Source: Pseudomonadota bacterium
Lineage (GTDB): Bacteria > Pseudomonadota > Gammaproteobacteria > Burkholderiales > Burkholderiaceae_C
NCBI GenBank assembly: GCA_020161775.1
Contig: JAIUOW010000006.1
Coordinates: 62,001 to 126,000 of the forward strand
Direction of reading: 5' to 3'
Length of the DNA stretch: 64,000 nucleotides
Part shown: piece by piece, positions 1 to 7,847 of the stretch
Position numbering within the stretch: the first letter of the stretch is position 1
Layout: the number at the start of each line of letters is the position of its first letter
The notes under the pieces: generated by a model
The model's database searches: none
Told to the model about the DNA's origin: nothing
The model's input: the letters and a program-made list of their open reading frames with translations, nothing else
Made by a program: the position numbers and the translations under genes

Positions 1-1
1 G

Positions 2-577
2 CGCCTGGGGCTGGCCCTGGAGCTGGTGGTGTTCGGCACCGCCGCCCAGTCGGTGAATGCGGTGACGAACGGGCAGGCCGACATCGGCTTTTTCGCCATT
101 GATCCCAAGCGCGGCGAAAGCATCCACTTCACCGCGCCCTATGTGCTGATCGAAGGCTGCTATGCCGTGCGCGATGAATCCCCGCTCACCCGCACGGACG
201 AAGTGGACCGTACCGGCACGCGCGTGGTGGTCGGCCAGGGCAGCGCCTACGACCTGTACCTCAGCCGCGAGATCCAGCATGCCACCCTGCTGCGCGCGCC
301 CAGCTCGCCGGCGGTGGTGGACTATTTCCTGGCGCAAGGCGCCGACGTGGCCGCTGGTGTGAAGCAGCAGCTGCAGGCAGACGCCGCGCGCCTGGGCGGC
401 ATCCGCCTGCTGCCGGATCGCTTCATGGTGATCCAGCAGGCCATGGGCTGCCCGCGCAGCCGGGGCGCCGAGGCCGCCGCGGCACTGGCCGCTTATGTGG
501 AAGACATGAAGCGCAGCGGCTTCGTGGCCGATGCGCTGGCGCGCCACGGCATCAGCGGCGCGGCGGTGGCGCCCTGA
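2..577 (+). CDS. Family-3 ABC transporter solute-binding protein (C-terminal part)
   Basis: This is the C-terminal ~190 residues of a periplasmic substrate-binding protein of the amino-acid (family 3) type. The frame is open to the window edge, so the true start and the signal peptide lie upstream. The segment ADIGFFAIDPKR followed by FTAPYVLIEG is the usual family-3 hinge and ligand region, in which the protein samples a small polar solute and hands it to a membrane permease. No permease or ATPase gene follows. The stop codon is only four bases before the nhaR-type regulator, so the two may be co-transcribed. The substrate cannot be read from the sequence. Confidence 0.75.
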   Translation, partial: RLGLALELVVFGTAAQSVNAVTNGQADIGFFAIDPKRGESIHFTAPYVLIEGCYAVRDESPLTRTDEVDRTGTRVVVGQGSAYDLYLSREIQHATLLRAPSSPAVVDYFLAQGADVAAGVKQQLQADAARLGGIRLLPDRFMVIQQAMGCPRSRGAEAAAALAAYVEDMKRSGFVADALARHGISGAAVAP

Positions 578-581
578 ACCC

Positions 582-1496
582 ATGGCCACGCCGCTCAACT
601 TCCGCCATCTCTATTACTTCTGGGTCGTCGCCAAGGAAGGCGGCATGTCCCGCGGGGCTGACCGGCTGGGCATGGCGGTGCAGACCGTCAGCGCCCAGGT
701 GCGCGCACTGGAGCAGGAGCTGGGCCATGCGCTGTTCAAGCCATCCGGCCGCGCGCTGGTGCTGACCGAAGGCGGCGAGGCGGCCATGGCACTGGCCGAG
801 CAGATCTTCCAGCTGGGCGAGGCCCTGCCCGCGGCGGTGCGCGAAGCGGCCACCGGTGTGGGCATGCGCCTGCGCGTGGGCATCTCGGACGGCTTGCCCA
901 AGCTGGTGGTACGCCACCTGCTGCGCCCCGCCGTGGCCGACACTGGCGCACGGCTCTTGTGTCATGAGGATGAATTCGACCGCCTGCTGGCCGAGCTGGC
1001 GCTGCACAAGCTCGACGCCCTGCTGGCCGACCGCGCCGCCCCCACGAACAACCCCAACCTGCGCCTGTACAGCCACAAGCTGGGTGAAGCGCCGCTGGCC
1101 TGGTTTGCACCCGCGGCGTTGATCGACAAGCTGGGCGGCAAACGCCGTGCGCGCTTTCCGGCCTGCCTGGCGCAGATGCCGGTGTTGCTGCCCACCGGCC
1201 ATGCGGCCGTGCGCCCGCGCATTGACCACTGGCTGGAGCGCGAGGGGCTGCGCCCGGACATCGTGGGCGAGTTTGAAGACAGCGCGTTGCTGGCGGCTTT
1301 CGGGCGCAGCGGCATGGGCGCGTTTCCGGCGTCCCGCCTGTCCGCCAGGGAGCTGCTGGCCGACCCCGGCATCGTGCAGTTGGGCAACAGCCCCGACCTG
1401 GTCGAGGCGTTCTACCTGATCTCGGCAGAAAGAAAAATCCAGCATCCGCTGGTGCAGCGGATGCTGGATGGCTTGAAGAACGCGACGCCGGGTTGA
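582..1496 (+). CDS. nhaR: LysR-family regulator of the NhaR type
   Basis: This 304-residue LysR-type regulator starts at the ATG at 582, where the N-terminus MATPLNFRHLYYFWVVAKEG is typical of NhaR proteins. The winged helix-turn-helix covers about residues 5-65 (GGMSRGADRLGMAVQTVSAQ). The rest is the ligand-sensing domain, including the SDGLPKLV segment that marks the NhaR group. In Escherichia coli NhaR activates the Na+/H+ antiporter gene nhaA in response to sodium. No antiporter is visible here, so the target may differ. The last codons carry a long inverted repeat that seems to serve the opposite strand as a terminator. Confidence 0.82.
   Translation: MATPLNFRHLYYFWVVAKEGGMSRGADRLGMAVQTVSAQVRALEQELGHALFKPSGRALVLTEGGEAAMALAEQIFQLGEALPAAVREAATGVGMRLRVGISDGLPKLVVRHLLRPAVADTGARLLCHEDEFDRLLAELALHKLDALLADRAAPTNNPNLRLYSHKLGEAPLAWFAPAALIDKLGGKRRARFPACLAQMPVLLPTGHAAVRPRIDHWLEREGLRPDIVGEFEDSALLAAFGRSGMGAFPASRLSARELLADPGIVQLGNSPDLVEAFYLISAERKIQHPLVQRMLDGLKNATPG
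1437..1469 (-). terminator. Intrinsic terminator for the Tim44-domain gene, inside the nhaR-type coding end
   Basis: A perfect 14-bp inverted repeat (1437-1450 with 1456-1469, 5-base loop) lies in the 3' coding part of the LysR gene. Read on the minus strand, the stem is directly followed by a T-rich run (TTTTTCTTTCTG), the layout of a Rho-independent terminator. It sits about 45 bases past the stop of the minus-strand Tim44 gene. On the plus strand no T run follows. Confidence 0.72.
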
Positions 1497-1513
1497 GGCA
1501 TCGCTGGTCTGGT

Positions 1514-2440
1514 TTACGCGTTCGGTGTGACCTGCTGGATGCCGGCCACCACCCAGCCGCCGAAGCCGGTGCGCGGCTTGGTCAGGTGCCAGACTTCGTC
1601 CAGGTCTTCCGTGTCGGCATGGGCCTGGTCACGGATGCCGCCGGTGAAGCGCACGCTCACGATGTAGCGGTCGCCTTCTTCCACCGCTTCCAGCACCTGG
1701 GCGTTCAGGCCAAACACCTGGGTCTGCTGCGGCGCGTCTCCGCGTGCTTCCACGTCGCCGCGCACTTCCTCGAACATCTCGGGCGTGAGGTAGTCGCGCA
1801 GGCGTTGCAGGTCGCGTGCGTCGTTGGCCACCTGCAGCGCCAGGAACTGCTGCGTCGCATTGCGGGCAAAGCCTGCCGCGTCAAAGTCCGCCGGGATCGC
1901 GGACGGCCGGGCGGCGGCGGCGCTCACGCCACCCAGCGCCGAGCCAATGCGCGTGCCACCGGCGGGCGCGCCGCCAAAGCCGCCGCCGAAGCTGCCGCCG
2001 GCCTGGCTACTGCCAGTGCCCATGCCAGCCGCGGCGGGCGTGGCGTTGCGGGCCATGCGGTTGCGCATCACGAAGCCGATCACCGCCAGGATCACCACGC
2101 CGATCAGCATCATCATCATGAAATTCGCCATGGCCTCGCCAAAGCCGAAGTGAGACGCCAGCGCCATCAGGCCAATGCCAGCGGCCAGGCCGGCGATCGG
2201 GCCCATCCAGCTGCGCTTGGCCGCTGCGGCGGCGGGGGCTGCCGCAGCAGCGGTGGCGCCGGCCGCGGGCGCAGCCTGTGCCGGGCTGCCGGGCGTGTTG
2301 GCCGGCGTGGCGGGCTGCGTTGTCTGCTGACGCTGCATGCCGCTGGACTTGGCGCCGCCCAGCCGCTTGGCTTCAACGTCAAAGGCCATGGTGGTGCCCA
2401 GCGCGAGCACCAGCGCGGCCAGACCAAGTACTTTCTTCAT
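1514..2440 (-). CDS. Tim44-like domain membrane protein
   Basis: This 308-residue protein starts with a signal-like segment (MKKVLGLAALVLALGTTMAF). A low-complexity Pro/Ala/Gln linker follows (about 35-80), then two hydrophobic segments (WMGPIAGLAAGIGLMALASH and the Met-rich ANFMMMMLIGVVILAVIGF), a glycine-rich linker and a C-terminal Tim44-like domain (about 185-305). Bacterial Tim44-domain proteins are common in Betaproteobacteria and their role is not settled; the fold binds membranes or partner proteins in mitochondria. The gene stands alone, reads towards the LysR gene, and ends at a terminator located in that gene. Confidence 0.85.
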   Translation of the reverse strand: MKKVLGLAALVLALGTTMAFDVEAKRLGGAKSSGMQRQQTTQPATPANTPGSPAQAAPAAGATAAAAAPAAAAAKRSWMGPIAGLAAGIGLMALASHFGFGEAMANFMMMMLIGVVILAVIGFVMRNRMARNATPAAAGMGTGSSQAGGSFGGGFGGAPAGGTRIGSALGGVSAAAARPSAIPADFDAAGFARNATQQFLALQVANDARDLQRLRDYLTPEMFEEVRGDVEARGDAPQQTQVFGLNAQVLEAVEEGDRYIVSVRFTGGIRDQAHADTEDLDEVWHLTKPRTGFGGWVVAGIQQVTPNA

Positions 2441-2578
2441 GGGGTCTCCTTCGGGGAATCGAAAATGAAGGCCCGACCATACGCGGGCGCGCAGGGAGGA
2501 AAAAGCAGCATCAACCTGCTTCTTGTTCAGGAAAAACCTTCAATCCAGGCCACCCATCCATGGCGCAAGCCAGGCGGT

Positions 2579-3574
2579 TCAACGCCGCAGCGCAGAAAAA
2601 AAGGCGTTGAAGATCGCGTCGCGCTCCACCGCATGGGCCTCGCGCATCCAGTGGCGCCCCGGCTGCGCCTGCCATCGCTTGTCAGCCATCAGCACCGGCG
2701 TGCGCACCAGCTCGCTGGGCACCCAGGCCGGGTTCAGTACCCAGGCGATGCAGATCAGGTCCCAGATCACCCAGCTGTGCGGCTCACCGGCCAGCGTGGG
2801 GTTATTGCCCAGGATGGCCCACAGCGGGTTGTGGGTGAACAGCTGGTGCAGGTAGCCGCCGATCGCGCCGCTGTCCTGCACGTAGCGCTCCACCTCGGCC
2901 AGGGACAGGCGCAGTTGGGCGCCCACGTGGTAGCCGGGCAGGTACACATGGGGCACGCCGCTGTCCAGCAGCCATTGGCTGGCCCACAGGTCCTGCTCCA
3001 GGTTGAAGCTGTGGTTGACGTGCGGCGCGTGGCTGGGGTAGCCGCTGGTCCACACCACCACGATGCGTTCAGCGATATCGGGGGCCAGCAGCAAGGCACT
3101 GGCGATGTTGGTCACGCAGCCCAGCGCCAGCACATACAGCGGTGGCCCGCCGGGCGTGTGTTCGCGTGCGGTGGCAATCAGGTGGTCCACCGCCTCGCTG
3201 CGTACCGGTGTGCGCGGCTGCGCCATGTAAGCCGCCGCGCCCCGGAACGCACGGCCCGCATGCGGCAGGCCCAGCAGACCGTGCACCTTGATGATTTCCT
3301 GGTAGCTGCGCGCCATGCCTTCGCCCGGCGGGTTGAACGGCGGCGCATCGTGCGCGCCCGCCGGGTAGCTGGCGCGCCGGTGCGCGAACGAAAAGGGTTC
3401 GGCATACACCGCCACCACGTCCAGTTGCTGCGGGCAGCGCAGCGCCCAGGCCAGCGCAAACTGGTCGTCGATTTCATTGGCGGTGTCGGTGTCGATCACC
3501 ACGCGCACGCGGCCGGTGGGTGGGGCCAGGCGCGAGCGGTACCAGTCGTCGGGGTGCGAGGTTGGCGGCTGCAT
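2579..3574 (-). CDS. Nucleoside hydrolase
   Basis: This 331-residue protein belongs to the inosine-uridine preferring nucleoside hydrolase family, which splits ribonucleosides into base and ribose. The calcium-binding signature DTDTANEIDD is at residues 28-37. The start at 3574 keeps the gene clear of the Fic gene whose stop is at 3597; a longer frame would run into it. No signal peptide is visible, so a cytoplasmic salvage role is likely, although some relatives have other N-glycoside substrates. No transporter or other salvage gene is adjacent. Confidence 0.85.
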   Translation of the reverse strand: MQPPTSHPDDWYRSRLAPPTGRVRVVIDTDTANEIDDQFALAWALRCPQQLDVVAVYAEPFSFAHRRASYPAGAHDAPPFNPPGEGMARSYQEIIKVHGLLGLPHAGRAFRGAAAYMAQPRTPVRSEAVDHLIATAREHTPGGPPLYVLALGCVTNIASALLLAPDIAERIVVVWTSGYPSHAPHVNHSFNLEQDLWASQWLLDSGVPHVYLPGYHVGAQLRLSLAEVERYVQDSGAIGGYLHQLFTHNPLWAILGNNPTLAGEPHSWVIWDLICIAWVLNPAWVPSELVRTPVLMADKRWQAQPGRHWMREAHAVERDAIFNAFFSALRR

Positions 3575-3596
3575 GCGATAGATGGGTCCAGGTTGC

Positions 3597-4187
3597 TCAG
3601 CTTCGTGCAAATTCAATGAGTGGCGCCATGTCGCACTGATCCGCTGCGCGCAAAGCCTGCAGATAGGCGGAGCGCGAATCACCGCGCGCCATCAGTGAGG
3701 CACCGCTGCCCCAGGTAAAGCGGGGCCGGTCGAGCCGGACCGCAAGCAGGTCTGCCATCAGGCGCGCATGACGCCCGTTGCCATTGGGAAACGGGTGGAT
3801 CCATACCAGTTGGTGGTGAAAACGTGCGGCGAGTTCGTCGCCGCCGTAGACCTGGTGCTCCATCTGGTAGCGGGTGTTGTCCAGCAGGTCGCGTAAGCGC
3901 CGCGCGACCTGCGGCCAGCTCACGCCGATGTTTTTGTCGCTGGACCGGAATGTGCCCGCCCACCGCCAGGTCTGGTCAAACATCTTGCGATGCAGGTCAC
4001 GCACAAAACCTTCGTCCAGCAGGTCGCGGCGTTTTTGACGCAACGCCCATCGCTCACCCTGCAGGATGTTGGCCTCCTCCCAGGTGTTCAGTTCCTCCTG
4101 CGTGGTGATATGCCGCGGCACCAGCGCGGCCAACTCGTCCGCATCAAGCGGCGTGGCACCGGGTGCGGGGTCAAACGGGATCACCAC
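3597..4187 (-). CDS. Fic-domain protein, mobile mystery protein B family
   Basis: This 196-residue Fic-fold protein has its core motif HPFPNGNGRHAR at residues 131-142. Fic enzymes transfer AMP or other nucleotide parts to proteins, using the motif histidine and an acidic residue that holds magnesium. Here that acidic position (usually Asp or Glu before GNGR) is Asn, so magnesium binding and activity may be altered. The gene starts with GTG inside the end of the upstream Xre gene, so translation is probably coupled. The length and the Xre partner fit the mobile mystery A/B pair, a toxin-antitoxin-like couple often seen on mobile DNA. The biological target is unknown. Confidence 0.82.
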   Translation of the reverse strand: MVIPFDPAPGATPLDADELAALVPRHITTQEELNTWEEANILQGERWALRQKRRDLLDEGFVRDLHRKMFDQTWRWAGTFRSSDKNIGVSWPQVARRLRDLLDNTRYQMEHQVYGGDELAARFHHQLVWIHPFPNGNGRHARLMADLLAVRLDRPRFTWGSGASLMARGDSRSAYLQALRAADQCDMAPLIEFARS

Positions 4188-4639
4188 AGTTCACGGCGCG
4201 GGCCACGCAACAGTTCCTGCGCCAGCAAGTCGCGCTGGAGTTCCCCAGCCACGCCGCGCACGGCCTGATCTTCCAGCGACATGGAATGCGATACAGGGCG
4301 CAAGCGTTCCCGCGCCACCGTCTGTGCGCGGTCGTTCAGGTATTGCCGCAATGATGTGCGGGGCACCAGGGCATAGCGCAACTCACAGTCCAGTGCTTCG
4401 GCCAGCTTGCGCAGGCTGGCCAGCGTGATGGCGTCATCCGCCTCGGCCTGCTCCAGCTTGTGCACGCCAGCCGAGGTCATGCCCAAGCGGGCCGCCAGCG
4501 CCCTGGCTGTCATGCCCAGCGCATCCCGGATGGCACGCGACCAGCCAGTGGCGGGGCGCGCGGGCAAAGCGGCATTTCGCCAGGCGGTCAGCGCAGCATC
4601 GGTTTGATGGAGTTTCAACTCCTGCAGGCGGCTTTTCAT
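4181..4639 (-). CDS. Xre-family regulator, mobile mystery protein A family
   Basis: This 152-residue protein has a central Cro/C1-type helix-turn-helix (about residues 45-100: MTARALAARLGM ... TLASLRKLAEAL). The ATG at 4639 was chosen because it is the first good start after the AT-rich promoter region. The gene overlaps the Fic gene by seven bases. In mobile mystery pairs this partner is thought to act as the DNA-binding or antitoxin-like member, and the repeated AT-rich motifs just upstream are a likely autoregulatory operator. The role is inferred from family and context. Confidence 0.8.
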   Translation of the reverse strand: MKSRLQELKLHQTDAALTAWRNAALPARPATGWSRAIRDALGMTARALAARLGMTSAGVHKLEQAEADDAITLASLRKLAEALDCELRYALVPRTSLRQYLNDRAQTVARERLRPVSHSMSLEDQAVRGVAGELQRDLLAQELLRGPRRELW

Positions 4640-4646
4640 GGGAGTG

Positions 4647-4715
4647 ATAGGTTGAATTTGATTCAACAAATAATAACCTATGAGTTTAATTTATCAAACA
4701 AAAATAAACCTATGA
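4647..4715. promoter_or_regulatory. AT-rich repeat operator upstream of the Xre/Fic pair
   Basis: This AT-rich island in otherwise GC-rich DNA holds the palindrome GTTGAATTTGATTCAAC (4651-4667). It also holds three copies of AACCTAT: one inverted at 4647-4653 and two direct at 4675-4681 and 4707-4713, the latter two both followed by GA. This is what a promoter with binding sites for the adjacent Xre protein would look like. The right-hand copy overlaps the stop of the glycosyltransferase gene. Confidence 0.55.
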
Positions 4716-5999
4716 CTTGTTTTTAAATCGCGCCCAATCCGCCGGCTCATCCACATCCCACAGCATGGGCAGCTCCTGCCAGCTCGCGCCCGTGGCCCGC
4801 AGCCGCTCGCGGGTTTGCATCAGCACCTGCGGCGTGCTCCAGGTAATGCCTTCAAACACCGCAGGCAAGGGCCGGCGCAGGCCGATCAGCACATAGCCGC
4901 CGTCTTCGGCCGGGATCAGCACCGCGTCATGGGCTTGCAGCACATCGGCGGCCTGCTGCAGGTGGGCTGGCGTGAGCACCGGGCAGTCGGTGCCTACGAT
5001 CAGCAGCGGCACCGGCGATGTGCCGTCAAAGTGCCGGTGCATCACGCTGGCCATGCGCGCGCCCAGGTCGCCGCCGGGCTGCGCCAGGCAGGCCACGCCG
5101 TGGCGCGCGCGCAGCGCGGCAAAGAAGCGGTGGCCAGCATCCGGTGCGCACCACAGGCTGACGGAGCCGGTGGCCGCGGCGCGCGCCGTGGCCAGCGTCT
5201 GCAAGGCAAAGCCGCGTTGTGCACGGGCTGCGCCGGCGGCGCCCAGCGCGGGAATGAGCCGGGTTTTGGCCAGGCCCGGTACCGGCGCCTTGGCCAGCAC
5301 AGCCACCGCCGCCGGGGCGCGCGTGGTGTAGCCATAGCGCAGGGCCAGGGCCTGCGGGCTGGTCCCCAGAAAGTACGCCGCGCGCAGCCGCCACATCAGC
5401 ATGATGGTGCGCCACAGGCCGTGCTGGTCCCAGCGCCGGCCCGAGGTGGTCACGCGCGCGGCCAGGCAGGCGGGCGGGCCCAGGCGGCGCAGGCGCCGGC
5501 TGAGGGCGATGTCTTCCATCAGCGGCTGCGGTGCAAAGCCACCCACGGCGTTGAACACCGCGCGCCGAACGAACATCGCCTGGTCGCCGGTGGCGATGCC
5601 GCTCAGGCGCGAGCGCCAGTTCATGAACGCGGCCACCATGGGCAGCAGCGGGTGCCGGCCTTCAATGCGGACATCGAACCGGCCCCAGTCATGGCCCGCG
5701 TCCAGCGCCTGCATGACCAGCACATCGGCGTCCGGCGGCAGTTGCGTGTCGGCATGCAGGAACAGCAGCACATCGGCCCGCGTGGCGCAGGCACCGGCGT
5801 TCATCTGCGCGGCACGCCCGCGCGGCGCGGCCAGCACCTGGTCAGCCCAGGCCGCGGCGGTGGCTGCGCTGGCGTCGGTGCTGCCGCCGTCCACCACCAG
5901 CAGTTGCGCGCCGCGCTGGCGCAGCGGCTGCAGCGCCAGCAGCCGCTGCGCCAGCGCGGCGCCTTCATTCAGCACCGGCACGATGATGGCCAGCTTCAT
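4710..5999 (-). CDS. Two-domain fusion: arsenosugar-type glycosyltransferase (TIGR04283) plus DUF2064 sugar-nucleotide-type transferase (TIGR04282)
   Basis: This 429-residue protein joins two families that are usually separate genes. Residues 1 to about 222 form a family-2 glycosyltransferase domain, with LLVVDGGSTD near 33-42 and HADT at 82-85. Residues from about 230 to 428 form a DUF2064 domain, starting AVLAKAPVPGLAKTRL and carrying GTDCPVL. Both families are named in databases for occurring near arsenosugar biosynthesis (arsS) genes, but no arsS is in this window, so another glycosylated product is equally possible. The start overlaps the stop of the phosphotransferase gene by four bases (ATGA). 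Confidence 0.82.
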   Translation of the reverse strand: MKLAIIVPVLNEGAALAQRLLALQPLRQRGAQLLVVDGGSTDASAATAAAWADQVLAAPRGRAAQMNAGACATRADVLLFLHADTQLPPDADVLVMQALDAGHDWGRFDVRIEGRHPLLPMVAAFMNWRSRLSGIATGDQAMFVRRAVFNAVGGFAPQPLMEDIALSRRLRRLGPPACLAARVTTSGRRWDQHGLWRTIMLMWRLRAAYFLGTSPQALALRYGYTTRAPAAVAVLAKAPVPGLAKTRLIPALGAAGAARAQRGFALQTLATARAAATGSVSLWCAPDAGHRFFAALRARHGVACLAQPGGDLGARMASVMHRHFDGTSPVPLLIVGTDCPVLTPAHLQQAADVLQAHDAVLIPAEDGGYVLIGLRRPLPAVFEGITWSTPQVLMQTRERLRATGASWQELPMLWDVDEPADWARFKNKS

Positions 6000-7084
6000 G
6001 CGGCCAGCGCCTCGTCCAGCGCGCCTTGCAGTGCATCGAATTCATCGCGCATGCGCGCCACCACATCTGGCTGCAGGTAGTGGTCCACCCGGCCGCGCAC
6101 ATGCGCCACCAGCGCGGCGTCGCTCTGGCCGGCAGACCAGTCTTCGCCGTCCGCGTCCGCGGGTGCCACAGCCGTCGACAGCACACGCCACTTGGCGCAC
6201 CACGTCAGGGACCACAGCCACATGGCACGGCGCAGCGGCACGTGCCAGGCCTGCGCGGGCGCGGCCACGCGCGGCCCCACGGCCGCAGCCCAGGTGGCGT
6301 AGGCGCCCTGCACCTGCGCCGGCGTCAGCTCGGCGCAGCTGTCCAGGTCCCAGGTGGTGGACGTGTAGAGCGTGGCATGGGCGATGTCCAGCGCGGGGTA
6401 GCTGTAGCGGCACTTTTCCAGGTCCACCAGCACGGCATGGCCCACCGCCGCGCCATGGTGCTGCACGATGAAATTGCCTGGGTGGCCGTCAAAGGCAATC
6501 AGGTGGCGCGGCGGACGGGCGTCGGCCCTGCACAGTGCGTTCAGCTGCTGCAGCTCCTGGGTCACGGCCCGCGCCACGGCCGGGGCCACGCCCGCCGCGG
6601 CCAGGTATTGCGCCTGCTGCGCCAGCTCTTCATACAGCGCGGCCAGCGCGTCCTCATCGTCCAGCAACGGCCGGCGCGCGGCCGGCGCGGGCAGCGGCAG
6701 TGCATGCAGCGCGGCCAGCGCCTGCACGATGGCGGCCAGATCGCCCGGCAATGCGGCCGTGCGGCCCTGCACCTCCTGCACCAGCAACGCGCCGCGCGGC
6801 AGGTTGGCGCAGGGCGCCAGCACGCCGTGCAGGCGCGGCGCATGGCCGCCAGCGGCGGCGCGCTCAAAACACGCGGCCTGGTAGGCCAGGTTGTCCGCCG
6901 GGGTCAGGCGCATCTGGCTTTGCTTGGGAATACGCGCCAGCAGCCCGCTGCCCGTGATGCGCACATGGTCATGCGCCAGACCCTTGTCGGGCAGGCGCAC
7001 CAGCGCGGCGCCGGCCCAGGGGCTGGCGCTGTCCCGCAAGGCAGCGGCCAGGCGGGCGGTCACGGTGGCGCTGTCGTCACGCAT
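5996..7084 (-). CDS. Aminoglycoside-phosphotransferase-fold kinase
   Basis: This protein of about 362 residues has the APH/choline kinase-like fold. The catalytic loop is recognisable but altered: FDGHPGNF replaces the usual H-D-x-x-x-x-N form, and the metal site is LVDLEK rather than D-F-E. Members phosphorylate small alcohols or sugars. Placed between a sigma factor and a fused glycosyltransferase, it may activate a sugar or choline-like substrate for that pathway, which is inference from context. The start at 7084 was preferred over an upstream Met because it begins a normal N-terminus after the intergenic gap. Confidence 0.72.
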   Translation of the reverse strand: MRDDSATVTARLAAALRDSASPWAGAALVRLPDKGLAHDHVRITGSGLLARIPKQSQMRLTPADNLAYQAACFERAAAGGHAPRLHGVLAPCANLPRGALLVQEVQGRTAALPGDLAAIVQALAALHALPLPAPAARRPLLDDEDALAALYEELAQQAQYLAAAGVAPAVARAVTQELQQLNALCRADARPPRHLIAFDGHPGNFIVQHHGAAVGHAVLVDLEKCRYSYPALDIAHATLYTSTTWDLDSCAELTPAQVQGAYATWAAAVGPRVAAPAQAWHVPLRRAMWLWSLTWCAKWRVLSTAVAPADADGEDWSAGQSDAALVAHVRGRVDHYLQPDVVARMRDEFDALQGALDEALAA

Positions 7085-7166
7085 GGGCGTTGGTGTGCCG
7101 TGGGGGCGGCCCACGGGTGGTGAAGTCTGAAAGGCTGAATGCTAACGGGCTGCCACTGCCGGGCAG

Positions 7167-7727
7167 TCAGCACGGCATGGCCGCCTCAATCTGACGGCGG
7201 GCACGGTGCAGCCGCACGAACATGGCATCAGGCGTGATGCCCAGCTGGCGGCACACCGTTTCGGTCGGCTCGTCGTCAATGGCACGACGCCACATCACGT
7301 CCCGCAGCGCGGCGGGCAGACGGTCGATGCAGGCCAGCGTGCGCGCCAGCAGCTCCCGCTGCGCCGCGCTGTCTTCGGGCCCCGGGGCATCGCAGGCGGT
7401 CTCGTAACGATCGGCGGCCTCGTCATCGCCGTCGGGCGCCACATCCAGCGCGCAGTAGCGCATGCCCTTGCGCTGCAGGTCGGTCACCTTGTGCAGCAGG
7501 ATGCCGGTGAGCCAGGTGCGCAGCGCGCTGCGCCCGCCAAACCGGGCGCGCCCGGCCAGCACGGCCTCGAACACATCCTGCACGGCGTCCTCGGCCAGGG
7601 CCGGGTCGCGCAGCTTGTTGCGGGCCACGCGCAGCAGGTAGGCGCGGTGCGTGTGCAGCTGCGCCCCATCCACGGCGCATTCCAGGGGGTTGAGGGCATT
7701 GGTCTGGTGAGGGGTGGGGGCTTGCAT
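7167..7727 (-). CDS. ECF-like sigma-70 family sigma factor
   Basis: This 186-residue sigma factor has region 2 (YLLRVARNKLRDPALAEDAVQDVFEAVL, near residues 30-57) and region 4 ending RLHRARRQIEAAMPC. The linker between them is longer than usual and acidic. It most resembles the sigma-70 factors found with the TIGR04283/TIGR04282 glycosyltransferases in Burkholderiales, so it probably drives this minus-strand group. No anti-sigma gene or cysteine-rich zinc-finger partner is next to it. The start MQAPTP at 7727 was chosen over longer alternatives that read into the promoter region. Confidence 0.8.
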   Translation of the reverse strand: MQAPTPHQTNALNPLECAVDGAQLHTHRAYLLRVARNKLRDPALAEDAVQDVFEAVLAGRARFGGRSALRTWLTGILLHKVTDLQRKGMRYCALDVAPDGDDEAADRYETACDAPGPEDSAAQRELLARTLACIDRLPAALRDVMWRRAIDDEPTETVCRQLGITPDAMFVRLHRARRQIEAAMPC

Positions 7728-7847
7728 GGCGCGTCCTTCGTGGGCGATGGGTGGACTGTGGCCGCCCGAACTCACGCCACCCTCACGAAAGATCACAACT
7801 GGATAACAATTGCGTAAGAAAGCCGGCCCCGCCAGGACTCAAGGGCC

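Noticed and set aside
2577-2620. Inverted repeat TTCAACGCC / GGCGTTGAA at the end of the nucleoside hydrolase gene
   Set aside because: The loop is long and the T run lies inside the loop rather than after the stem, so it is not a convincing terminator.
1493-3619. Long plus-strand open frame (708 codons) opposite the Tim44 and nucleoside hydrolase genes
   Set aside because: It runs antisense through two well-supported genes and an intergenic gap; its protein is His/Arg/Gly-rich without any domain, as expected for a shadow frame in high-GC DNA.
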